This document shows positions 33,979 to 42,342 of a stretch of DNA of 64,000 nt, piece by piece. The stretch comes from an uncultured Flavobacteriaceae bacterium. Lineage in GTDB: Bacteria > Bacteroidota > Bacteroidia > Flavobacteriales > Flavobacteriaceae. The first letter of the stretch is position 1, and every line of letters starts with the position of its first letter. The notes under the pieces are model-generated. The model was not told where the DNA came from and searched no databases. It was given only the letters and a program-made list of their open reading frames with translations. The DNA is taken from NCBI GenBank assembly GCA_947500435.1, contig CANMRV010000007.1:186001-250000 (forward strand), written 5' to 3'. The position numbers were made by a program, and so were the translations under genes.

Positions 33979-35370
33979 ATGAGCAATTTTGATGTTATTG
34001 TTTTAGGTAGTGGCCCTGGGGGATATGTGACCGCGATTCGGGCTTCACAGCTAGGTTTAAAGACCGCTATTATTGAAAAAGAAAGCCTGGGAGGGGTTTG
34101 TCTCAATTGGGGGTGTATTCCGACTAAAGCTTTATTAAAATCCGCTCAAGTATTTGAATATCTGCAACATGCAGGCGACTATGGACTAAAAGCTGATGGT
34201 GTTGACAAAGACTTCGATGCTGTTGTAAAACGTAGTCGTGGTGTCGCTGACGGAATGAGCAAAGGTGTTCAGTTCTTAATGAAAAAGAACAAAATCGAAG
34301 TAATTAACGGCTTCGGAAAAATAAAGGCTGGAAAGAAGATTTCGGTCAAGAGTGAAGACGGAAAAGAAACCGAATATTCTGCAAGTCACATCATCATCGC
34401 CACCGGTGCAAGAAGTCGTGAATTACCAAGTTTACCACAAGACGGTAAAAAAATTATCGGCTATCGCGAAGCAATGACTTTAGACAAACAACCAAAGAAG
34501 ATGATTGTCGTAGGCAGTGGTGCTATTGGAATTGAATTTGCATATTTCTACAACTCTATGGGAACAGAAGTGACTGTAGTTGAATATTTACCAAGAATTG
34601 TTCCTGTTGAAGATGAAGATGTTTCGAAACAATTAGAACGTAGCTTTAAAAAATCCGGAGTTAAAATTATGACTTCTGCTGAAGTAACGGGAGTTGATAC
34701 TTCAGGAGATGGCGTTAAGGCAACTGTAAAAACTTCTAAGGGAGAAGAAATTCTTGAAGCAGATATCGTACTTTCTGCAGTTGGTATCAAAACAAATATT
34801 GAAAATATAGGACTAGAAGACCTCGGTATTGCTACCGATAGAGATAAGATTTTGGTCAATGATTTTTATCAAACCAACATTCCAGGATATTACGCAATTG
34901 GCGATGTTACTCCTGGTCAAGCTTTGGCCCATGTTGCTTCTGCCGAGGGAATTCTTTGTGTAGAAAAAATCGCTGGCATGCATGTGGAGGCATTAGATTA
35001 CGGAAACATTCCAGGGTGTACGTACTGTTCACCTGAAATCGCTTCTGTAGGATTAACCGAAGCGCAGGCTAAAGAAGCCGGACACGATATTAAAGTTGGT
35101 AAATTTCCTTTTTCAGCAAGCGGAAAAGCAAAAGCATCGGGCGCATCTGATGGATTTGTAAAAGTAATTTTTGATGCTAAATATGGCGAGTGGTTAGGTT
35201 GTCATATGATTGGTGCGGGCGTTACCGATATGATTGCCGAAGCCGTACTGGGCCGTAAATTGGAAACCACTGGTCATGAAGTATTAAAAGCAGTTCACCC
35301 ACACCCAACTATGAGTGAAGCCGTTATGGAGGCTGTTGCAGACGCGTATGACGAAGTAATTCATTTATAA
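33979..35370 (+). CDS. lpdA: Dihydrolipoyl dehydrogenase
   Basis: 463 residues. FAD-binding GSGPGGY near the N-terminus, redox-active disulfide C41/C46 in GGVCLNWGCIPTK, NAD-binding VGSGAIGIEFAYF, and the C-terminal HPHPTMSE with catalytic H442 and E447. E3 component of the 2-oxoacid dehydrogenase complexes or glycine cleavage system; no E1/E2 genes are nearby. Eight bp upstream of the PepSY gene, so those two may be cotranscribed. Confidence 0.95.
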   Translation: MSNFDVIVLGSGPGGYVTAIRASQLGLKTAIIEKESLGGVCLNWGCIPTKALLKSAQVFEYLQHAGDYGLKADGVDKDFDAVVKRSRGVADGMSKGVQFLMKKNKIEVINGFGKIKAGKKISVKSEDGKETEYSASHIIIATGARSRELPSLPQDGKKIIGYREAMTLDKQPKKMIVVGSGAIGIEFAYFYNSMGTEVTVVEYLPRIVPVEDEDVSKQLERSFKKSGVKIMTSAEVTGVDTSGDGVKATVKTSKGEEILEADIVLSAVGIKTNIENIGLEDLGIATDRDKILVNDFYQTNIPGYYAIGDVTPGQALAHVASAEGILCVEKIAGMHVEALDYGNIPGCTYCSPEIASVGLTEAQAKEAGHDIKVGKFPFSASGKAKASGASDGFVKVIFDAKYGEWLGCHMIGAGVTDMIAEAVLGRKLETTGHEVLKAVHPHPTMSEAVMEAVADAYDEVIHL

Positions 35371-35378
35371 TAGGTATT

Positions 35379-35933
35379 ATGAAGTGGGAAAACAGAAATG
35401 TTCATAGAGATGTAGCCTATTTTTATATCGGGCTCATCATCGCATTTTCCTTTTCAGGGATTATTTTAAACCACCGAGCCGATTGGTATCCGATGGATTA
35501 TGCTTACGAGACTAAAGATGTTCAATTAGAGCTTCCCTCAGACAAGAATGCGATTGATTCTGAGAAATTCATAAAAGGAATTTCTGAAAAATGGGAGTTG
35601 GATGCCGAATATGATAGTCACCGTATTCGAGACAATGAACTTCGTGTTTTCTATAATGATAATATTGTCTTAGATGCTGATATTACAACGGGAAAGGGTG
35701 TTGTAGAATACAAACGTAAAACTCCTGTATTAGGGCAAACCATGTTCCTACACAAGACCACCAATAAATTCTGGATTTGGTATTCAGATATCTTCGGAAT
35801 TGGTATGCTTACTATCGCAATTACAGGAATGTTCATCATCACCAAGGGGAAAAATACTTTTAAACGAAGAGGTTGGAAACTAGCTCTTGCTGGACTAATC
35901 TTCCCCATTATAATACTCATCTTATTTAGCTAA
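35379..35933 (+). CDS. PepSY-associated membrane protein
   Basis: 184 residues: N-terminal segment VHRDVAYFYIGLIIAFSFSGIILNHR with a membrane helix, a soluble loop with a PepSY-like strand pattern (about 60-115), LHKTTNKFWIWYSDIFGIGML and two C-terminal helices. The histidines next to the membrane helices are typical of PepSY_TM proteins, some of which act in iron or heme reduction. No siderophore genes nearby. Confidence 0.75.
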   Translation: MKWENRNVHRDVAYFYIGLIIAFSFSGIILNHRADWYPMDYAYETKDVQLELPSDKNAIDSEKFIKGISEKWELDAEYDSHRIRDNELRVFYNDNIVLDADITTGKGVVEYKRKTPVLGQTMFLHKTTNKFWIWYSDIFGIGMLTIAITGMFIITKGKNTFKRRGWKLALAGLIFPIIILILFS

Positions 35934-35943
35934 AACATCAAAT

Positions 35944-36228
35944 ATGCTTAAGCTTTTTAGAATCACATCAATCTTAGAGGGCATATCGTATTTGTCTTTA
36001 TTTGCCGTTACCATGCCTTTGAAATATTTGGCAGATATTCCAATGCCAAATAAGTATGTTGGTTATGCTCATGGCGTCTTATTTATCGCCTACATATTGA
36101 TTGCTGCCGTATTCTGGTTTCAGAAAAAATGGTCATTGAAAAGAGGCTTTATTTTAGTGATTGCTTCCCTCCTTCCCTTTGCTACATTTTATGTGGACGA
36201 GAAATATCTAAAACCGCTGGCTAGTTAA
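35944..36228 (+). CDS. DUF3817 membrane protein
   Basis: 94 residues, three hydrophobic segments, with the family pattern FRITSILEGISYLSLFAVTMPLKY and GYAHGVLFIAYI. Function unknown. It follows the PepSY gene by 10 bp, probably in the same transcript, and its end overlaps the convergent dehydrogenase gene by 8 bp. Confidence 0.8.
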   Translation: MLKLFRITSILEGISYLSLFAVTMPLKYLADIPMPNKYVGYAHGVLFIAYILIAAVFWFQKKWSLKRGFILVIASLLPFATFYVDEKYLKPLAS

Positions 36229-37402
36229 TAATTAAGCTTTCAATAAATTTGTAGATATTCCCATCAAAAGCACATACATAAAGTTCATTATTCGCATCTG
36301 TCCCGAAGGAAGCGATAGGAAGTCTTGATTCAATCAAAAGTTGATTTGTTAGTGTACTTCCTAAATTTGTACTTAACCCCCAGATTCTTCCAGAGATAAA
36401 ATCTCCATAGATATAGTGCCCTTGAAGTGAGCTAACTGATTGTCCTCGATATACGTATCCACCAGTTATTGACCTATCGTTGGCACCTTGACCATATTCA
36501 AAAACGGGAGCTATAAAACCACTGGAATCACAAGTACTGGCATTAAAGCATTGGGAACCTTCGAAAGTATTCCAACCGTAATTACCTCCGTTTTCAATAA
36601 CATCGATTTCCTCAATTGCATTTTGTCCTACGTCGCCTGCCCACAATACATTTGTTTGTACGTCAAAACTAAAACGCCATGGGTTTCGAAGTCCGTAGGC
36701 ATAAATCTCATGTCGCGCAGACCTGCTTGTCACAAAAGGATTATCTGATGGAATGGCATATTCCAAACCATTCTCTGTTCTATCCACATCTATTCGCAAT
36801 ATCTTCCCGAGAAGATTGGTTAAGTTTTGAGCGTTACCTCGGGGGTCACCGCCAGAACCTCCATCACCTGAAGCAATATAAAGATAGCCATCGGCCCCAA
36901 AGGCCAATTGTCCGCCATTATGGTTCGCAAAGGGTTGGGGAATACGCAATAAAATAGTTTCACTCGCGGGGTCAGCACTATTTGAATTTGAACTTGAGAC
37001 ACGAAAGCTTGACACCACGGCCAAATCTGCAGATGGGGTATATGTGACATAAAAAAGTCCGTTTGTGCTATAATTTGGGTGAAAAGCCAATCCCAATAAA
37101 CCTAGTTCATCTCGACTTACAAGGTTACTGGCAATATCCAAAAAAATATTGCTTTCAGAAGTACCCTCATCATTGGCAAAAACTCTAATAACACCGCCTT
37201 GCTCAACAACAAAAACTCTATCCGTATCGTCCGCAGGACTCTGTAGATCAAGAGGTTTTGAAAAACTCAAATTTGGAAAAGCATTCTGTAAGGTAAGTCC
37301 TCCCTCAGGTATTGGGGTATTGGGTTGATTATCATCTGAACTCTTACAATCCGTTAAAAGAACAATCAAAATAACAAAACCGATGTTCAGTATTCTTTTC
37401 AT
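36221..37402 (-). CDS. PQQ-dependent sugar dehydrogenase, lipoprotein
   Basis: 393 residues. The signal peptide ends with lipobox LTDC (Cys19). The rest is a glucose/sorbosone dehydrogenase beta-propeller: NLSFSKPLDLQSP, GLLGLAFHPNY (probable catalytic histidine), HNGGQLAFGADGYLYIASGDGG, GLRNPWRFSFD, GGNYGWNTFEG. Related to E. coli YliI (Asd). It resembles the N-terminal part of the 1565-residue T9SS protein but has no heme, PA14 or sorting domain, so it is anchored and not released. Confidence 0.88.
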   Translation of the reverse strand: MKRILNIGFVILIVLLTDCKSSDDNQPNTPIPEGGLTLQNAFPNLSFSKPLDLQSPADDTDRVFVVEQGGVIRVFANDEGTSESNIFLDIASNLVSRDELGLLGLAFHPNYSTNGLFYVTYTPSADLAVVSSFRVSSSNSNSADPASETILLRIPQPFANHNGGQLAFGADGYLYIASGDGGSGGDPRGNAQNLTNLLGKILRIDVDRTENGLEYAIPSDNPFVTSRSARHEIYAYGLRNPWRFSFDVQTNVLWAGDVGQNAIEEIDVIENGGNYGWNTFEGSQCFNASTCDSSGFIAPVFEYGQGANDRSITGGYVYRGQSVSSLQGHYIYGDFISGRIWGLSTNLGSTLTNQLLIESRLPIASFGTDANNELYVCAFDGNIYKFIESLIIN

Positions 37403-37483
37403 AGCGTGGGGTTTATGTATATACGTAGAATCGTGTAGTCTCAGATATCCTTACAACAAAACCCTAAATCTCATAGATAATCT

Positions 37484-37942
37484 CTAGACACCAAATTGTG
37501 TTAGATGGTGATCTAAATGCTTTGAAAAAAGAGTATTCCATTCATTTTCCGATAGGGCGCCGAAAGCATGTGACTCTTTACCTTCAAAATGAGAAGCTCC
37601 CAATTGTTGGGTTTTTTGAATATGCTCTACCAATCTTCTCTTTTCGGTCTCAAATTCCCGTTCATCCGTAATCAAGAACATAGGTGCCGTTCGCGCATTT
37701 TTCTTGTATGGTTTCGGTCCTACGACAACATTTTTGGCAAAAATTTTAATCATAAATTTTTGAAATCCTCCAGGTTTAGGATGCTTATCAGTATAAACAA
37801 GCTCATAGGCAACATTACAATGCGCTAGCATTTGCGCAACATTCATCTTACCCCATTGCGGTTGGGTTTCAGGGGTTAATGCATTAATTCTAGAAACTGC
37901 TGCCTGAGATTCTTGTTCGTTAAAAAGATTTTTCCAACTCAT
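37484..37942 (-). CDS. DUF1569 protein
   Basis: 152 residues. The pattern QPQWGKMNVAQMLAHCNVAYE and the C-terminal KHLDHHLTQFGV fit DUF1569, a DinB-like four-helix family; the histidines in AHC and HLDHH are likely metal ligands. Biochemical role unknown. Single gene. Confidence 0.8.
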   Translation of the reverse strand: MSWKNLFNEQESQAAVSRINALTPETQPQWGKMNVAQMLAHCNVAYELVYTDKHPKPGGFQKFMIKIFAKNVVVGPKPYKKNARTAPMFLITDEREFETEKRRLVEHIQKTQQLGASHFEGKESHAFGALSENEWNTLFSKHLDHHLTQFGV

Positions 37943-38014
37943 GATGTTTGATTTTTTGATTCCACTAAAGATAAAGATATCCTATGTAAAATGGCAAATC
38001 AATTTAGAGGATGG

Positions 38015-38428
38015 TCAGCGAAAGCTTTCGATAGCCAAATCATAACTCTGTAGTCCAAAACCCAGAATTACGCCTTTGGCTCCTGAAGAAATATAGGAAA
38101 CATGACGAAAATCCTCGCGCTTGTGCGTGTTGGAAATATGGACCTCAACCACTGGGGTCTCGATTGCTTTTACGGCATCACCAATTCCCACAGAGGTATG
38201 TGTATACGAAGCTGCATTCAAAACAATACCGTCATATGAAAAGCCAACTTCTTGAATTTTACAAATGATTTCTCCTTCGATATTAGACTGGTAGTACTCA
38301 AGGTCTATATCTTCAAATTTAGATTTCAGAACTTTGAAATAATCTTCAAAAGTTTGATTGCCATAAACTTCGGGTTCTCTCTTTCCTAAAAGATTTAAAT
38401 TGGGACCGTTGAGTATTAGAATTTTCAT
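38015..38428 (-). CDS. aroQ: Type II 3-dehydroquinate dehydratase
   Basis: 137 residues, the small dodecameric class. The opening ILNGPNLNLLGKREPEVYG carries the lid arginine and catalytic tyrosine (Y22); VLNAASYTHTSVGIGDA and EVHISNTHKREDFRH complete the active site with the catalytic histidine. It converts 3-dehydroquinate to 3-dehydroshikimate. Single gene. Confidence 0.95.
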   Translation of the reverse strand: MKILILNGPNLNLLGKREPEVYGNQTFEDYFKVLKSKFEDIDLEYYQSNIEGEIICKIQEVGFSYDGIVLNAASYTHTSVGIGDAVKAIETPVVEVHISNTHKREDFRHVSYISSGAKGVILGFGLQSYDLAIESFR

Positions 38429-38518
38429 GGCTTAAAAGTACTAATAATATTGTGTCCCAAAAAGGAGAAAACAATCCAGTTTGGCCAGCTGTAAATGAGC
38501 ATTAAGATGTTCGAATAT

Positions 38519-39046
38519 CTAAAAAAGAAATAAATACCCTAAAAGAACAGAAGAAAAAGTAACATCATCATTCACCGCAAAATAAGAAACATTGAATTCA
38601 GAAGTTCCACCTCTCAAATCTATACCTAAAGAAGGCCTGTAGTATAATGCGCCTTCATTTCCTTCGTTGACACCCACAGCATAGCCTATATCCGCTCCAA
38701 ATTTAAAACCAACATTCTTACCCGGGTATACTCTTAAAGAAGCTCCTACGGGCACAAATTGAACGTTAGCAAATTCTGTTTCTACAGTTATGCCATTTAC
38801 CGATGCGCTTTCTTTTGATCCGAAAGCATTGAAAAATCCAGCTGTGACTCCCACATCCAATAATTTAGAAACACCCCAGTGGTGATACATATCTATGCCC
38901 AATCCAAAACTATAGGCCTCAGAAAAATCTCCAAGTACTAATCCACCGTTAACACCGGCTCTAAAATTTGTTCGATCTACGTTTCGTTGTGCCTGTATTG
39001 CAAATGCAGTAAAAATTAAGACTAAAGTAAGGATGCCTTTTTTCAT
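38519..39046 (-). CDS. Outer-membrane beta-barrel protein
   Basis: 175 residues from the ATG at 39046, which opens a clean signal peptide (MKKGILTLVLIFTAFAIQAQ); the frame extends 19 codons further upstream but without a sensible N-terminus. The mature part alternates strands with Gly/aromatic residues and ends in Phe (LGYLFLF), typical for small 8-stranded barrels. Function unknown. Confidence 0.75.
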   Translation of the reverse strand: MKKGILTLVLIFTAFAIQAQRNVDRTNFRAGVNGGLVLGDFSEAYSFGLGIDMYHHWGVSKLLDVGVTAGFFNAFGSKESASVNGITVETEFANVQFVPVGASLRVYPGKNVGFKFGADIGYAVGVNEGNEGALYYRPSLGIDLRGGTSEFNVSYFAVNDDVTFSSVLLGYLFLF

Positions 39047-39186
39047 TGGTTTATTAGGGTTTGGTTGAACACCTACAAAACTAATAGCATTCCTGTCGAC
39101 CAAACAATTTTTGTTGTCAAACGAGCCTAACCGTCTTTAAAAACGAAGATATTGTAGGTTTTCAAACCAGAATCACCAAAATTTAG

Positions 39187-39213
39187 CAAAAAAACAGCCG
39201 CTTAAAAGCGGCT
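39187..39213 (-). terminator. Terminator of the PorT-like gene
   Basis: AGCCGCTT-AA-AAGCGGCT with a T-run on the minus strand, 28 bp after the stop of the beta-barrel gene at 39241. Confidence 0.82.
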
Positions 39214-39240
39214 ATCCCTGTTATTCTATAAGTTTTAAAT

Positions 39241-39828
39241 CTAAAAAAAGTAGTTAGCTCCCACCTGAAAAACGAAATTTTTAGTACTGGTTGCTTCAAT
39301 CACCCTAGTCAATCCTGGGCTTAGCCTTAAGTTGAAATAAAAGTTCTCATTTAAGCGATATCCACCACCGACATTTAAACCGATGTTCACTTTTTTGGTG
39401 TCAATAATTGATATCGTCTCATCCCAATTATCAGCAATTAAGAAACCAATTTGCGGGCCAAACTCAACTGCGATAGCATCTGTAATATGGTATTTAGCCA
39501 TTACCGGTAAGTGCAGGTAAAATAGATTTAAATCACCCGCCCCAATATCAGCACCCTGTAATTGAAGTACAAGCTCTGGTTGCAAATAAAAACCATCAAA
39601 AAATGCTGGTATTTCAGCTACGCCACCCACATAAAAACCAGGTTTTGGTGTGATATCAACATAATCGCGACCTAAAAATGTTGAAAACCCAAAACCGGCT
39701 TTGGCGCCAAACATCATATCACCACTTCCTCCGCCGCCACTCGTGTTACTAGTGCCTTGAATAACCTGAGCATTCAAATTCGTTAAAAGAAAAAACGAAA
39801 ATGCGAGACTGAATAAAACTTTCTTCAT
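39241..39828 (-). CDS. PorT-family outer-membrane beta-barrel protein
   Basis: 195 residues. Signal peptide MKKVLFSLAFSFFLLTNLNAQ, a Gly/Ser-rich linker (SGGGGSGD), then strands including GFYVGGVAEIP, YLQPELVLQLQG, LPVMAKYHITDAIAVEFGPQIGFLI and a final ANYFF. The middle motif is the usual one for the outer membrane beta-barrel (PorT) family. Paralogous to the next gene upstream; both lie head to tail with a 102-bp gap. Confidence 0.82.
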   Translation of the reverse strand: MKKVLFSLAFSFFLLTNLNAQVIQGTSNTSGGGGSGDMMFGAKAGFGFSTFLGRDYVDITPKPGFYVGGVAEIPAFFDGFYLQPELVLQLQGADIGAGDLNLFYLHLPVMAKYHITDAIAVEFGPQIGFLIADNWDETISIIDTKKVNIGLNVGGGYRLNENFYFNLRLSPGLTRVIEATSTKNFVFQVGANYFF

Positions 39829-39930
39829 AAGGATAAATTTTTGGGTTTAAATAAGATTTTGGGGAATCTTTTTTTATCTGCGTACAAATGCACTTTTAAA
39901 TTATGGAATCAAAACAAATTAAACGTTTTG

Positions 39931-40512
39931 TTAGAAAAAGTAAGTTACGCCTATATTCAAATTATACACTTTTGCTTGACTTATAATATCAAGTAAGCCA
40001 TCTGCACGGTTAGTAAGTTCTATGGAATATCGCGCTTGAACTGATAAATTATCTAAAATGTCATAGCCTGCTCCAAAACCTAAATCAATGCCTAAAGTCT
40101 TTACGCCGGCAAACTCATCAGCACCGTCAATCAGTCGAATGATATCGTTTAATTTTTTGGCGCTAGTAGAAATACTTAATTGAGGTCCCACTTGAGCATA
40201 TAAACCTTCAATTACATAATATTTTATCATAATCGGAAGTTGAATATATTCTAAATCCCCAGCTTTCGCATATACCAATTCAGGCTGTAAACCAAATTTT
40301 TCACCGAATCCCAAGGACGCTGCTCCGCCAACATAAAAACCGGTGCCACTTACCAATTTTCCAGTGTCTACCGAAAAAGGTCCTATTCCAAGCCGATTAT
40401 TTAGCCTCGAACTTATAAGTCCTCCTGTAACTCCAAATTTAAAATCTTCTTGGGCTTGAAGTCCTGAAACAAATAGAAATGAAAGGATAAGGGTAAAAAG
40501 TACTTTTTTCAT
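39931..40512 (-). CDS. PorT-family outer-membrane beta-barrel protein (paralogue)
   Basis: 193 residues. Signal peptide MKKVLFTLILSFLFVSGLQAQ, strands GFYVGGAASLGF, LQPELVYAKAGD, LPIMIKYYVIEGLYAQVGPQLS, and terminal VTYFF. The same layout as the neighbouring gene shows that they arose by tandem duplication. Unknown ligand. Confidence 0.82.
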   Translation of the reverse strand: MKKVLFTLILSFLFVSGLQAQEDFKFGVTGGLISSRLNNRLGIGPFSVDTGKLVSGTGFYVGGAASLGFGEKFGLQPELVYAKAGDLEYIQLPIMIKYYVIEGLYAQVGPQLSISTSAKKLNDIIRLIDGADEFAGVKTLGIDLGFGAGYDILDNLSVQARYSIELTNRADGLLDIISQAKVYNLNIGVTYFF

Positions 40513-40664
40513 AATAGTAATGTTCTAATGTTAGTATTCAAATATAAAAAACTTTAACTAGCAAGATGTATACCAAATCAGTATTTCATCGAAAAAACCT
40601 TATTCTAACGCCTCTCGCAAGAAAATACTATCAGTCTTCATAGACGGTAAAATTTCCGTTTGCG

Positions 40665-40672
40665 TATCTTTA
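40665..40672 (+). promoter_or_regulatory. -7-like box directly before xerD
   Basis: TATCTTTA ends 4 nt before the xerD ATG, which would make the transcript almost leaderless. The same box and spacing occur before the DUF819 gene (61526-61533). No -33 element seen. Confidence 0.35.
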
Positions 40673-40676
40673 AAAA

Positions 40677-41579
40677 ATGAATTGGAAAGCAGCTCAAAAA
40701 GATTATCGACACTACCTTAAAATTGAAAGGGGCCTGGCGGATAATTCTATTTCCAATTATTTACTAGATGTAGAGAAGTTGGTTCTCTTTTTGGAAACCA
40801 ACTCAATAACAGAAACCCCTATTCAGATTCAAAAAGAAACAGTTCAACAATTCATTTATGAGATTGCAAAAATTGTGAATCCAAGATCACAGGCTCGAAT
40901 CATATCAGGACTGAAAAGTTTTTTTAATTACTTGGTTTTTGAAGATTATCGAAGTGATAATCCCATGGATTTAATCGAATCTCCTAAAATAGGTCGTAAA
41001 CTACCGGACACACTTTCTGAAGAAGAAATAAACGCACTTATTCAAGCTATTGACCTTTCAAAACTAGAGGGAGAGCGCAATCGAGCAATGCTTGAAACGC
41101 TTTATGGGTGTGGGTTAAGAGTGTCTGAACTCACCAATCTCCAAATTTCAGATCTCTATTTCGAGGAAGATTTCATAAAAGTAACTGGTAAAGGGGATAA
41201 ACAAAGGTTTGTTCCCATTAGTGATATCAATAAAAAGTATATAAATATTTACCGTAAGGAAATTAGAATACACCAAACTGTGCAAAAAGGTTTTGATGAC
41301 ATTCTCTTTTTAAACCGAAGGGGTAAACAACTGACACGGGCCATGGTCTTCACAATTATAAAACAATTGGCCGAAAAAATAGGCTTGAAGAAGAATATCA
41401 GTCCGCATACTTTTCGCCATTCATTTGCAACACACTTGTTGGAAAACGGAGCAGACCTGCGCGCTATACAACAGATGTTAGGACATGAGAGTATTACCAC
41501 GACAGAGGTTTATATGCATGTAGATAGAACGCATTTGGCCGAAGTGATGAATAAATTTCATCCGAGAAAGACAAATTAA
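40677..41579 (+). CDS. xerD: Tyrosine recombinase XerD
   Basis: 300 residues. N-terminal SAM-like domain (about 1-90), then the catalytic domain with R148, K172, H244, R247, H270 and nucleophile Y279 (TEVYMH). The length and the motif HTFRHSFATHLLENGADLR are those of the housekeeping Xer protein that resolves chromosome dimers at dif, not of a phage integrase; no att-like repeats or mobile genes flank it. Converges on the next gene with a 6-bp gap. Confidence 0.9.
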   Translation: MNWKAAQKDYRHYLKIERGLADNSISNYLLDVEKLVLFLETNSITETPIQIQKETVQQFIYEIAKIVNPRSQARIISGLKSFFNYLVFEDYRSDNPMDLIESPKIGRKLPDTLSEEEINALIQAIDLSKLEGERNRAMLETLYGCGLRVSELTNLQISDLYFEEDFIKVTGKGDKQRFVPISDINKKYINIYRKEIRIHQTVQKGFDDILFLNRRGKQLTRAMVFTIIKQLAEKIGLKKNISPHTFRHSFATHLLENGADLRAIQQMLGHESITTTEVYMHVDRTHLAEVMNKFHPRKTN

Positions 41580-41585
41580 AAACAT

Positions 41586-42086
41586 TTAGAAACGATACTT
41601 TCCTTTTAACGTAAATAGGCTTGAGCTCGCATTTTGACCCGCAGCATTTTTATTAAAATTGAGATTATGAACAGCTTCAACACTAATACTATTTGTAGCT
41701 TCGTATCCGACTCCATTTATCATCCTAACAGGCACAACTGGAAGTCCTGAGCCCACCTTAAGTCTCTGTATTTGAACTCCTATACCCGAGAACAAATACA
41801 GTTTTTTAGTGGGGTACCATCTAATTCTATACGAGAAATCAACAATGTCAGCGGTCAAATAAGAATCATAAAAACCTTGTAGTTCTGAGTACAAACTTGG
41901 GTTCATTTTATACATCAGAGAAAAATAAGAGTGTTCTTCACCGGTCCCAAAGTCGGCATAAGAAAATCCATCATATTCCCACCTAGATTTTGTTGTCGAA
42001 TCTAAAGGAGGCTCTTCAACAGGTACTTGACCCATTACTACAAAGCTCATTAATAGTAGGTAAAAAAAGAAATATGGATTGTACAT
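41586..42086 (-). CDS. Probable small outer-membrane barrel protein
   Basis: 166 residues with a signal peptide (about 1-19, ending VVMGQ). Mature sequence of alternating aromatic strands (SYADFG, HSYFSLMYKM, VDFSYRIRWYPTKKLYLFSGIGVQIQ) and terminal KGKYRF with a final Phe, as in outer-membrane barrels. No family recognised. Followed closely by convergent xerD. Confidence 0.65.
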   Translation of the reverse strand: MYNPYFFFYLLLMSFVVMGQVPVEEPPLDSTTKSRWEYDGFSYADFGTGEEHSYFSLMYKMNPSLYSELQGFYDSYLTADIVDFSYRIRWYPTKKLYLFSGIGVQIQRLKVGSGLPVVPVRMINGVGYEATNSISVEAVHNLNFNKNAAGQNASSSLFTLKGKYRF

Positions 42087-42313
42087 GATGGTTAATCTAG
42101 AACTAAACTTAGCTTAAAAACTGATAAAAACCATTCCATTTAAGAAACCTTATCACAATTTTAACTTCATCTGACGCACTCTAAATCTTTATTTTGAAAC
42201 AAAATATTCATCAAAAAAAGAGCTATTAGTTCAATTCATCGAAAAGTTCTTAACCTCAAACGTTGTAGTAGTTTTTCATTTTTTTTCTGCATCACTTTCT
42301 AAATGTTAAATTC

Positions 42314-42321
42314 TATATTTA
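42314..42321 (+). promoter_or_regulatory. -7-like box for the GH13 gene
   Basis: TATATTTA, one base off TAnnTTTG, 21 nt before the start codon. The same sequence lies 24 nt before the following M20 gene (44065-44072). Confidence 0.35.
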
Positions 42322-42342
42322 GTATTCAAATTGTAGAACTGC

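Noticed and set aside
40677..41579. xerD as an integrase of a mobile element
   Set aside because: Full agreement with the 300-residue housekeeping Xer type, no direct repeats or phage/transfer genes nearby.
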